Assembly (NCBI GenBank): GCA_051872395.1
Contig: JBJEDU010000009.1
Span: 1 to 47,553 of the forward strand
Direction of reading: 5' to 3'
From: JBJEDU01 sp051872395
GTDB lineage: Bacteria > Bacillota_I > Bacilli_A > RFN20 > CAG-826
DNA length: 47,553 nt
Position numbers and translations under genes: made by a program. The notes under the pieces were generated by a model that had not been told where the DNA came from, ran no database searches, and saw only the letters and a program-made list of their open reading frames with translations. Of this stretch, positions 17,750 to 24,889 are shown piece after piece (positions within the stretch are counted from its first letter, which is position 1; each line of letters opens with the position of its first letter).

Positions 17750-18805
17750 TTAATTATTAGCAATTTTGAATGTTGTCGCGTCTTTCACTTCGTTATCAAC
17801 TGTCGTGATAAACGCTTGTTCAAACTTTTTCACAAAGCTTATTAGTAATGATTTTTTATCTTCATCTAATTCGCTTAATACATCATCTAAGACAACAATA
17901 GGTTTTTTATCTTGTTCCTTTATTAAGAAATATGGAGCAAGTTTTAAAGCTAAAGCACAGATTCGATTTTCACCTTGGGAGCCAAATTTTGAGATATCTT
18001 TATTGTTTTTATAAAACACAAAGTCTTCTCTTTGAATTCCAATTGAAGTGGCTTTTCTTTTTAAATCTCCTTCTTTGTTTCTTTCAAACATCAATAATGT
18101 GTTTTCTAAATAATTTTCATCATCGATGTTCGTGTATGGATGATATTCTATCCTCATATCCTCGCACACGCCTGTGAGCGCGCGTGTAATTTTAATAAGG
18201 ATATTATTAATATCCTTACAATACATGGTTCGGTATTTGATTATCGGTTTAGATAATTTTACCAATAGTTCAGTTAAAGTCGATAGATAGATTGGATCGA
18301 CTTTTTCCCTTTTTAATAATTCGTTTCTCTCTTTCAATACTTTTTCATATCGACTAATTGCATCGAAGTATCCTTGGCTTTGTTTGGATAGTGCAATATC
18401 AAGAAACTTTCGCCTATTAGAAGGCGAGCCTCTGAACAACATAACATCTTTTGGCTCGAACAAGACGACATTTGTGAGCCTTGATAATTCAGAGATTTTT
18501 TGGATTGGCTTATTGTTGATTAAAATTTTTCTTCCTTCTTTATTGATAATGACTTTTATTCTTCGAAGAATATTACCTTCATATATTTCAGCGAATATAT
18601 ACGCTTCCTTTTCACCTTCTTTAATTAGTTCGATATTTTCTATCGTTCTAAAAGATCTCGCTAAAGAAAGATAATAAATCGCTTCAACAACGTTGGTTTT
18701 TCCGACTCCGTTCGGGCCAAAAATGACATTTAATGACTTATCAAATTCAAATGTTTTGTTTTTATAATTTCTGAAATTGATAAGTGTTAACTTTTTTACA
18801 TACAT
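17750..18805 (-). CDS. recF: DNA replication and repair protein RecF
   Basis: RecF loads RecA at single-strand gaps and belongs to the SMC/ABC-type ATPases. It has 351 residues. Walker A GPNGVGKT is at residues 30-37 after the conserved LINFRNY. The ABC signature region is SQGENRICALALKLA and Walker B is PIVVLDDVLSELDEDK. The start codon overlaps the stop of the upstream S4 gene (TAATG), implying coupled translation. Confidence 0.96.
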   Translation of the reverse strand: MYVKKLTLINFRNYKNKTFEFDKSLNVIFGPNGVGKTNVVEAIYYLSLARSFRTIENIELIKEGEKEAYIFAEIYEGNILRRIKVIINKEGRKILINNKPIQKISELSRLTNVVLFEPKDVMLFRGSPSNRRKFLDIALSKQSQGYFDAISRYEKVLKERNELLKREKVDPIYLSTLTELLVKLSKPIIKYRTMYCKDINNILIKITRALTGVCEDMRIEYHPYTNIDDENYLENTLLMFERNKEGDLKRKATSIGIQREDFVFYKNNKDISKFGSQGENRICALALKLAPYFLIKEQDKKPIVVLDDVLSELDEDKKSLLISFVKKFEQAFITTVDNEVKDATTFKIANN

Positions 18806-19023
18806 TATTCGATAGTGTATATCGTGTCAGAAATCTTGATTTTGTCTTTTCGATACAATTTTCGACCTCTTCGATTTTCTAAGACACCATTAACATAAAC
18901 ATCATTATCAATTAAATACGTCTTCGCCATTCCTCCTGTATCAATATAATCTTCAATCTTAAGCAAATTTTGAAGAGTGATATATTGATCTTCTTCTCTT
19001 ATTTTGATGTTTTTTTTATTCAT
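18805..19023 (-). CDS. S4-domain RNA-binding protein (YaaA/RlbA type)
   Basis: A 72-residue protein made almost entirely of one S4 RNA-binding fold: LLKIEDYIDTGGMAKTYLIDNDVYVNGVLENRRGRKLYRKD. It occupies the dnaN-recF slot held by yaaA in B. subtilis, whose product is linked to ribosome assembly. TATAAT (19030-19035) ends only 6 nt before the ATG and there is no Shine-Dalgarno, so the transcript is probably leaderless. It is the first gene of the recF-gyrB-gyrA(-serS) operon. Confidence 0.9.
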   Translation of the reverse strand: MNKKNIKIREEDQYITLQNLLKIEDYIDTGGMAKTYLIDNDVYVNGVLENRRGRKLYRKDKIKISDTIYTIE

Positions 19024-19029
19024 GTTTTT

Positions 19030-19035
19030 ATTATA
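19030..19035 (-). promoter_or_regulatory. -10 box of the S4-recF-gyrBA operon (leaderless start)
   Basis: A perfect TATAAT on the minus strand, 6 nt before the ATG of the S4 gene, so initiation would fall at or within a base or two of the start codon. The -35 is poor (TTTTAA at 17 nt). An AT-rich inverted repeat with 8-bp arms GTTTATTT/AAATAAAC lies upstream (19067-19087). Confidence 0.55.
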
Positions 19036-19133
19036 TCTAATTTTAAGCGTCTTTAAAACGATTTTTGTTTATTTTATATAAATAAACTAAAAAATGGGAA
19101 ATTCTTCTCTAAATGCCCTTAAAACGCAAAATA

Positions 19134-19161
19134 AAAACGGCCGATATTTTTAAAGGCCGTT
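19134..19161 (-). terminator. Terminator downstream of dnaN
   Basis: On the minus strand AACGGCC and GGCCGTT form a 7-bp GC-rich stem followed by a T-rich run. It separates dnaA-dnaN from the S4-recF-gyr operon, which has its own promoter just beyond. Confidence 0.85.
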
Positions 19162-19189
19162 AATAAGAATTAATTTAATACTTTAATAA

Positions 19190-20314
19190 TTAAAATGTTC
19201 TCATTGGAGTAACGATTTGAATTACAGTGTTGTCGTTTGGATTTTTAATGACGAATGGTTTCATTTCACCAATAAATGAGAAAACGACATCTTCGCTGCC
19301 GAGCGCTTTTATCGCTGAAACAACAAATTCAGAATTGAATGAAATATCTAACATTTGTCCATCAAAAGAATAAGTTTCAATTCTTTCAACAGCAGAACCG
19401 ACTTGTGAACTTTTTGAAGTGACAGAAACTCCTTCGCTCGACATTTTTAAATTGACAACATTTTCGCGGTCAATCGAAAGAATATTCGCACGATCAATAG
19501 CTTTAATTAAGTCGATTGCATTGACTTCTAAAGTATAATTTGAAAATTTTGGAACGATGTTTTTAGTATTCGGATAATCACCAACCACTAAGCGAGAAGA
19601 TACGACAGTATTTTTAAAAGTAAATAATGCTTTTTTATCGCTGATAGCGATAGCAACCGCGGATGAGCCTTCAATTAATCTTTCAACTTCCATCATCATT
19701 CGTGCAGGAATATTAGCGGTGAAATTAAGTGAAGAATCGACAGAAATTTGTTTTCTTGCTAATCTAGCAGAATCGGTTGTAGTGGCAGTTAAAATACCAT
19801 CTGCAGCTTCTAAATTAATCGCCGTTAAAAGAGGTTTGTGTTCTTTAGTGGACGCTGCGAAAGCAGTTTGATCAACTAAAAGAGCAAATAAAGAAGTTGG
19901 TAAAGTGAATTCAGTTCCACTTGCGTCTAAGTCGATGTCTGGATATTCATCGACACGGACACAGTTTAATTTATATTCACTACGTGAATCACTGATAGTT
20001 ACAATTGTTGAATCGATGATTTCTAAAGTAATTTCATCTTCTTCCATCTTACGAGCAATTTCAGAAATAATTTTAGCATTAATTAAAGTAGAACCTTCTT
20101 TATAATTTCTAATAATGTCATTTCCATTATCGTCTTTATAAGGAATCATTGTTCTAATTGTTAAATCAAAATTAGAACCGGTTAAAAATAATCCAGTTTC
20201 ATTTAATTGAATTTTTATATTTGCTAAGACAGCGATAGTAATTTTACTAGCGACTGCTTTACCAACAATTGTCAATCCTTTAACAAATTCATCTCTTTTA
20301 ATTGTAAATCTCAT
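19190..20314 (-). CDS. dnaN: DNA polymerase III beta subunit (sliding clamp)
   Basis: The ring-shaped processivity clamp, 374 residues, matching the family length with three repeats of the clamp fold. It begins MRFTIKRDEFVKGLTIVGKAV and ends with the hydrophobic-pocket strand FVIKNPNDNTVIQIVTPMRTF, including the conserved C-terminal P-M-R. AAAGGA is the ribosome binding site. It lies downstream of dnaA, with a 152-bp gap that also carries origin elements. Confidence 0.97.
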   Translation of the reverse strand: MRFTIKRDEFVKGLTIVGKAVASKITIAVLANIKIQLNETGLFLTGSNFDLTIRTMIPYKDDNGNDIIRNYKEGSTLINAKIISEIARKMEEDEITLEIIDSTIVTISDSRSEYKLNCVRVDEYPDIDLDASGTEFTLPTSLFALLVDQTAFAASTKEHKPLLTAINLEAADGILTATTTDSARLARKQISVDSSLNFTANIPARMMMEVERLIEGSSAVAIAISDKKALFTFKNTVVSSRLVVGDYPNTKNIVPKFSNYTLEVNAIDLIKAIDRANILSIDRENVVNLKMSSEGVSVTSKSSQVGSAVERIETYSFDGQMLDISFNSEFVVSAIKALGSEDVVFSFIGEMKPFVIKNPNDNTVIQIVTPMRTF

Positions 20315-20346
20315 AATATTTATTTCCTTTTATTTTATATATTTAT

Positions 20347-20383
20347 TAATAGTAATAATAAGTAATGTGGAAAATGTGGATAA
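20347..20383. other. Candidate origin unwinding element: two DnaA boxes plus DnaA-trios
   Basis: In the dnaA-dnaN gap a perfect DnaA box, TGTGGATAA (20375-20383), abuts a near-perfect one, TGTGGAAAA (20366-20374). Four bases on, five consecutive triplets TAA-TAG-TAA-TAA-TAA occupy 20347-20361. This matches the reported DnaA-trio pattern (3'-[G/A]AT-5' repeats beside DnaA boxes), on which DnaA assembles to open the B. subtilis origin, also located between dnaA and dnaN. AT-rich sequence continues towards dnaN. Confidence 0.7.
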
Positions 20384-20466
20384 CCTCAATTTTTTAATTT
20401 TTATTTCCTTTTAAATATTTTAACATATATAGTATTTAATTGGTATTTTTATTTATAAAATAAAGT

Positions 20467-21846
20467 TTATTGTTTAATTCGCTTTTTTAAATCGGATATT
20501 GCGGTCTTTAAAGCTTCATTATGTTTCAACTCTTTTTCCACTTTTTGTACACCATTCATCACCGTTGTGTGGTCTCTTCCACCGAAAATGGTACCAATTT
20601 TCTTTAAAGATTCATCTGGAATCATATCTCTAATTAAATACATAGCAATATGTCTTGCAGTCGCGATTTGATTATTTCTGTTTTTACCCACTAATTGGCT
20701 AGGAGTAAGATTGTAATAATCACTTACTACGTCGATAATTTTTTGTTCGCTTAGTTCAGTGCTGATAGATTTTGAGCCAGTTAATGAAGAAACTGCTTCG
20801 ACGGCAATTTCTAATGTTACGTGATTAGTTTGTTTAAAATTAACGACATAAAATATTAACCTATTTAACGCACCTTCAAGTTCTCTAACATTTTGTGAAA
20901 ATTTCGTAGCAAAGAAGTGAAGAACACTATTATCAAATGAATCAACATTTTGTCCATTTGCTTCAATCTTTTTCTTTAAAATTTCAACACAAGACATCTC
21001 ATCAGGTTGTTTGATAGATACGACTAATCCTTGATTAAATCTAGTGACTAATCTCGATTCTAAATCTTTTAATTCATTTGGTTGTCTATCACTTGTTATA
21101 ACGATTTGTTTTCCTTCTTGCACTAATCTTTGATAGATGTAGAAAAACATCTCTTCGGTTTTAACCTTATTTACTAAAAATTGAACATCATCAAAAAGTA
21201 AGACATCAACATCTTTAAAGAAGTCTTTTAGTGATTCGCTATCCTTATCAGCGCGTACGTATTTAATGTATTCTTCAACAAAGTCGTTCGCGGTGATATA
21301 TAAGATGTTCGCGTCAGGACGTCCATTTTCTAAGATAAAATTACCAATCGCATGCAAAAGATGAGTTTTGCCAAGTCCAGATTCTGAATGAATAAATAAT
21401 GGATTATACATTTTTCCTGGATTACTAGCGATGATAAGCGCAGCTTGAGAGGCTTCGCGGTTAAAAGGACCGACGACAAAGTTTGAAAAAGTTAATTTTG
21501 AATTGAGTTTCGCATAAGGAAAATATGTAGATTCTATCTTATCTTTTTTTGAATTTTCTTTAGTTTCTTTTTCTTTTAGTTCATCGATATAAACAAATTC
21601 GATTTTAAAGACTGTTTCGCTAATCTCGCTAACAGCGTCGTTGATCATAGTAATATATTTGGTATTTAATAATCGAGACGCTAAACTCGTATCGGTTGAT
21701 ATCGTCATCGTATTATTATCAATATTATATAATTCAGTATTTTCAAAAAATGATTCATAGACCATTTTATCGTTGGATAATATTTTTTTAATCTTTTCTT
21801 TGGCTTTTTCCCAAATCCTTTTAGCTTCAGTGAGTGATGTGTTCAT
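20467..21846 (-). CDS. dnaA: Chromosomal replication initiator DnaA
   Basis: An AAA+ initiator that binds DnaA boxes and opens the origin. I choose the ATG at 21846 (459 residues), 9 nt after GAAGG; an in-frame TTG five codons upstream overlaps that ribosome binding site. Domain I is about residues 1-85, the linker about 85-115. The AAA+ domain has Walker A SESGLGKTH and Walker B LLFDDVQFL. Domain IV is the DNA-binding part with the signature GGRDHTTVMNGV. AT-rich spacer II is short. The protein ends with the usual basic ISDLKKRIKQ. Confidence 0.97.
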   Translation of the reverse strand: MNTSLTEAKRIWEKAKEKIKKILSNDKMVYESFFENTELYNIDNNTMTISTDTSLASRLLNTKYITMINDAVSEISETVFKIEFVYIDELKEKETKENSKKDKIESTYFPYAKLNSKLTFSNFVVGPFNREASQAALIIASNPGKMYNPLFIHSESGLGKTHLLHAIGNFILENGRPDANILYITANDFVEEYIKYVRADKDSESLKDFFKDVDVLLFDDVQFLVNKVKTEEMFFYIYQRLVQEGKQIVITSDRQPNELKDLESRLVTRFNQGLVVSIKQPDEMSCVEILKKKIEANGQNVDSFDNSVLHFFATKFSQNVRELEGALNRLIFYVVNFKQTNHVTLEIAVEAVSSLTGSKSISTELSEQKIIDVVSDYYNLTPSQLVGKNRNNQIATARHIAMYLIRDMIPDESLKKIGTIFGGRDHTTVMNGVQKVEKELKHNEALKTAISDLKKRIKQ

Positions 21847-21870
21847 AAATTTTACCTTCAATTGTTTTAC

Positions 21871-21876
21871 ATTATA
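21871..21876 (-). promoter_or_regulatory. -10 box of dnaA, adjoining a DnaA box
   Basis: TATAAT on the minus strand, 24 nt before the dnaA ATG. A one-mismatch DnaA box, TAATCCACA (21880-21888), lies immediately upstream between -10 and the expected -35, so DnaA could repress its own gene. The -35 is weak. Confidence 0.55.
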
Positions 21877-21879
21877 AAA

Positions 21880-22125
21880 TAATCCACATTATTTTTATAT
21901 AAAAATATGTTGGGTTTTTACTTATCCACATAGTAATGTGGAAAACTATTATTATAAATAATAATATTAATTTTAGCACTAATTTTCCACAAAATGAAAA
22001 AGTGGATAAACGTGTGGAAAACTTATCCACAATGTGGAAATATGTGGAAAACTTATTCCGTAGTTAATTGGTCATCTTTGTATAATATATAATGACTGAT
22101 GTGTGGGTTAAAATTATGTGGAAAA
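21880..22125. other. oriC: oriC region: cluster of DnaA boxes
   Basis: At least ten DnaA-box-like 9-mers lie between dnaA and rpmH. Two are perfect TTATCCACA (21922-21930 and 22023-22031, plus strand). Near matches are at 21880, 21937, 21983, 22001, 22013, 22033, 22043 and 22117, mostly TGTGGAAAA on the plus strand, and a weak one at 22102. Those at 22013, 22023, 22033 and 22043 are spaced exactly 10 bp apart. Gene orientation switches here, as expected for bidirectional replication. The stretch from 22126 to 22184 is very AT-rich and holds a 20-bp palindrome. Confidence 0.92.
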
Positions 22126-22164
22126 CTATAAATTATATATTTATGGAAAATTCCTCAAATCGAT

Positions 22165-22184
22165 ATTAATTAATATTAATTAAT
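22165..22184. repeat. Perfect 20-bp AT palindrome abutting the rpmH -35
   Basis: ATTAATTAATATTAATTAAT is its own reverse complement and ends at the base before TTGACA. It could be an UP element, an operator, or part of an easily melted region. Confidence 0.6.
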
Positions 22185-22214
22185 TTGACAATAAATGTTA
22201 AAACTATTTATACT
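22185..22214 (+). promoter_or_regulatory. Strong sigma-A promoter of the rpmH operon
   Basis: Consensus TTGACA (22185-22190), an 18-nt spacer and TATACT (22209-22214). Transcription should start near 22221. A small hairpin ACTAG-AAA-CTAGT (22223-22235) then comes just before the GGAGG (22237-22241) of rpmH. Confidence 0.8.
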
Positions 22215-22249
22215 TTATTTTGACTAGAAACTAGTTGGAGGAAATATTA

Positions 22250-22384
22250 ATGAAAAGAACTTATCAACCAAGTAAGATTAAGCATGCTCGAAAAGCTGGA
22301 TTTAGAGCAAGAATGAAAAGTGCGACAGGTCGCAAAGTTTTAGCGAAAAGAAGAGCTAAAGGTCGTAAAAAATTATCTGATTAA
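22250..22384 (+). CDS. rpmH: Ribosomal protein bL34
   Basis: A 44-codon gene whose product starts MKRTYQPSKIKHARKAGFRA and continues with RMKSATGRKVLAKRRAKGRKKL, the near-invariant bL34 sequence of the large ribosomal subunit. GGAGG lies 8 nt before the ATG. It directly precedes rnpA, the conserved arrangement next to bacterial origins. Confidence 0.98.
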   Translation: MKRTYQPSKIKHARKAGFRARMKSATGRKVLAKRRAKGRKKLSD

Positions 22385-22391
22385 TTTTTAA

Positions 22392-22730
22392 ATGATGAAA
22401 GCACAATACAGAATCAAAAAATCAGATGAATTCCTCGCGACTATGAAAAGAGGAAAATTATACAAAAATTGTGCCTATGTTATTTATTTAAAACCAAATA
22501 CTTTCTCAAATGTTCGTATCGGCATTTCTACTTCTAAAAAATTAGGAAATGCCGTTATACGAAATAGAATCAGAAGACAAGTAAGAGCTATGATTCATAA
22601 TTTAATTAATTATGAGTGCCAAAAAGACATTGTTATTATCGTAAAAAAAGATTATTTGGATTCTGATTTTCAAACAAACAAGACTTTATTAGAAAATCTT
22701 CTAAGTAAAGAGGAAGGAATATTAAAATGA
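22392..22730 (+). CDS. rnpA: Ribonuclease P protein component
   Basis: The protein subunit that, with RNase P RNA, matures tRNA 5' ends. It has 112 residues. The N-terminal IKKSDEFLATMKRGKLYKN, the GISTSKKLGNAVIRNRIRRQVR segment holding the RNR motif, and the C-terminal DIVIIVKKDY are diagnostic. It starts 7 nt after rpmH without an obvious Shine-Dalgarno, so it may rely on coupling. Its TGA overlaps the yidC ATG (ATGA). Confidence 0.96.
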   Translation: MMKAQYRIKKSDEFLATMKRGKLYKNCAYVIYLKPNTFSNVRIGISTSKKLGNAVIRNRIRRQVRAMIHNLINYECQKDIVIIVKKDYLDSDFQTNKTLLENLLSKEEGILK

Positions 22731-24238
22731 AGAAAAGCGCAAAAATTGGTTTAGTGTTATTAACACTAATATCAGGTGCAACATTGTTATCTAGTTGTAC
22801 AGCGTCTTTTTGTTCGGTTAAAGACCGTTCAGAAATGCTATACGCTTTTGATTATGGTGTAACAAATTATTACAGCGCGACAGATGAAAACTTACCTGAA
22901 GACGCTGTACCACTTACTTCTTCTAATACGAATGTATATTACACCGCTAAAATCGAAAACAACGCTTATGTAGGCGAGATTATAACAAATGCAGTAAAGC
23001 AAGGTTATAGACAACCTTCTTTAGCGTACTTTGAAGAAATGGACAGGGTCCTTTTAAATTATGTTATCGAGTACGCGCAAGAAGTCACCCCGTCTTATTC
23101 GTATAATTTAGATACGATTACCACCGAAGAAATCATCAATTTATTAGATAATTATGGTTATCTAAAATATTACGATAGTGTCAACCAAAAACAAGTATTA
23201 TGGACCAACTGGGAATATCTCAACACTATCGTTAGACAAAATGTTACTTTTGATCAATACCCAGATAGTGATTTTATTACTTATTACAAAAGTACGATGA
23301 ATTCTAAAATCCAATCTTATAATTCATGTTTAGCGACCAAAAGTGATAAATATGGATATTACGGATATGGAAGTAATAAAAAGCCAATTGAAATCGAAGA
23401 AAAGACTTGGGCTTATGCTTGGAAAAAAGGATTTTTAGAAGGTTTATTAATTTACCCTATTGGATGGGCAATTGATAGCATTGCTATCGGATTTTCTAAT
23501 CTCGGTATGCCATTACAATATGGTGTTCCACAAGTCCTCGCTATTTTATTTATTACTTTAATTATTAGACTTTTGTTACTTTTAGTAACATTTAAACAAA
23601 CAACAATGAACGCTAAGATGCAGGAATTACAACCTGAACTTGCAAAAATACAAGCCAAATATCCTAATTCAAATACCAATCAAAGAGAAAAAGAATTGAT
23701 GGCTATGGATACTCAAAAATTGTATAAGAAACATAAAATTAATCCATTCTTATCAATTATCGTAATGATTATTCAATTCCCTGTATTTATTTGTGTTTGG
23801 GGTGCTATGAGTGGTTCCAGCGTTCTTTCAAGTGGTGAATTTTTAGGACTTAGATTATCTGATTCTATCTCTTCTGTTTTATTTAATGGAGCGAATTGGA
23901 CAAGTGGTTCTCCTGCTGTTTGGACAGCGATTGTTTTATTTGTTCTTATGGGTGCTGCTCAAGTCGTTTCTATGCTTTTACCACAATGGATTCAAAAAGC
24001 CAAACAAAAGAAAGTATCGAGAATGGGTAGAAACCCAGGTGCTAAATCACAAAATGACAAAATGAAGATGGTCACATATATTATGATGGTCTTTATTATC
24101 TTCATGGGATTCTCACTTGCTTCAGGTATGGGAATTTATTGGTTTATTGGTGCGCTTATTTCTATCGCGCAAACACTAATTATTGAAGCGGTTAATAATT
24201 CGAAAAAACATAACAAAAAGAAAGAGAGAAAAAGATAA
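22727..24238 (+). CDS. yidC: YidC/Oxa1-type membrane protein insertase with large outer domain
   Basis: It inserts and folds membrane proteins with or without Sec. It is a lipoprotein, with lipobox LLSSC and Cys24. At 503 residues it is about twice the length of B. subtilis SpoIIIJ. Residues about 28-230 form a soluble extracytoplasmic domain of unknown fold, and the conserved insertase core starts at YGVPQVLAILFITLIIRLLL with the functional Arg in TM2. The cytoplasmic hairpin (MQELQPELAKIQAKYP) is intact, and the tail is basic (NNSKKHNKKKERKR), as needed for ribosome contact. Upstream overlap with rnpA; jag starts 3 nt later. Confidence 0.95.
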   Translation: MKKSAKIGLVLLTLISGATLLSSCTASFCSVKDRSEMLYAFDYGVTNYYSATDENLPEDAVPLTSSNTNVYYTAKIENNAYVGEIITNAVKQGYRQPSLAYFEEMDRVLLNYVIEYAQEVTPSYSYNLDTITTEEIINLLDNYGYLKYYDSVNQKQVLWTNWEYLNTIVRQNVTFDQYPDSDFITYYKSTMNSKIQSYNSCLATKSDKYGYYGYGSNKKPIEIEEKTWAYAWKKGFLEGLLIYPIGWAIDSIAIGFSNLGMPLQYGVPQVLAILFITLIIRLLLLLVTFKQTTMNAKMQELQPELAKIQAKYPNSNTNQREKELMAMDTQKLYKKHKINPFLSIIVMIIQFPVFICVWGAMSGSSVLSSGEFLGLRLSDSISSVLFNGANWTSGSPAVWTAIVLFVLMGAAQVVSMLLPQWIQKAKQKKVSRMGRNPGAKSQNDKMKMVTYIMMVFIIFMGFSLASGMGIYWFIGALISIAQTLIIEAVNNSKKHNKKKERKR

Positions 24239-24241
24239 TTT

Positions 24242-24841
24242 ATGAAAATATATCAAGCTAAGAGTGTTGAAGAAGCTTTGCAAGAAGCTTCAGAAGAACT
24301 ACAAATACCTGTCGAAGAAATCATTTATGAAGTAGATGACAAGAAAAAAGGTTTATTTAATAAAAAAGTCGTTGTTCGTGTTTTAGAACTTTGTGATGTC
24401 ATTCAATACGCTGAAGATTATATTTTAAACGTTATTGATTCCTTAGGAATTGAAAATACTGTTAAAACTACTTTAGATGATGACATTATTCGTATCACCA
24501 TTGATTCAACTCATAATCCAATATTAATTGGAAAAAATGGTAAGACATTACAAGCATTAAATGAATTAGTAAAGACCGCGGTCAATAGTAAATTCCATAG
24601 ACGCTACCGCATTTTACTCGATGTTAATGGTTATAAAGATCATAAATATTATCGTTTAGAAAAAGTCGCAAGAAAGTATGCTTTCCAAGTTGCTAAAACG
24701 AAAGAAAGTTACGTTTTTGCCGCGATGCCTGCGGATGAAAGAAGAGCGATACATCACGCAGTATCAAACATTCGTCATGTGAAGAGCGAATCCGTGGGCG
24801 AAGGCATTCACCGACAAGTTCATCTCACTTACGTTGAATAA
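24242..24841 (+). CDS. jag: RNA-binding protein Jag/KhpB (Jag_N, KH, R3H)
   Basis: A 199-residue RNA-binding protein linked in other Bacillota to cell elongation and division control. Jag_N domain residues 1-50 (MKIYQAKSVEEALQEASEEL, KKGLFNKK). KH domain about 65-145 with the GKNGKTL loop. R3H domain about 145-199 with ADERRAIHHAVS and the arginine-histidine pair. The yidC-jag pair is conserved near the origin. A compact terminator follows. Confidence 0.95.
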   Translation: MKIYQAKSVEEALQEASEELQIPVEEIIYEVDDKKKGLFNKKVVVRVLELCDVIQYAEDYILNVIDSLGIENTVKTTLDDDIIRITIDSTHNPILIGKNGKTLQALNELVKTAVNSKFHRRYRILLDVNGYKDHKYYRLEKVARKYAFQVAKTKESYVFAAMPADERRAIHHAVSNIRHVKSESVGEGIHRQVHLTYVE

Positions 24842-24848
24842 TTAAAAT

Positions 24849-24868
24849 ACGCCCTTTGGGCGTTTTTT
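24849..24868 (+). terminator. Terminator of the rpmH-rnpA-yidC-jag operon
   Basis: ACGCCC-TTT-GGGCGT followed by a run of T. Its right arm also contains TTGGGC (24856-24861), which stands 17 nt from TATTAA (24879-24884), a possible promoter for mnmE. Confidence 0.88.
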
Positions 24869-24889
24869 AAATAATGAATATTAATTATT

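Noticed and set aside
21847..21861. TTG start for dnaA at 21861
   Set aside because: It overlaps the GAAGG Shine-Dalgarno that serves the ATG at 21846.
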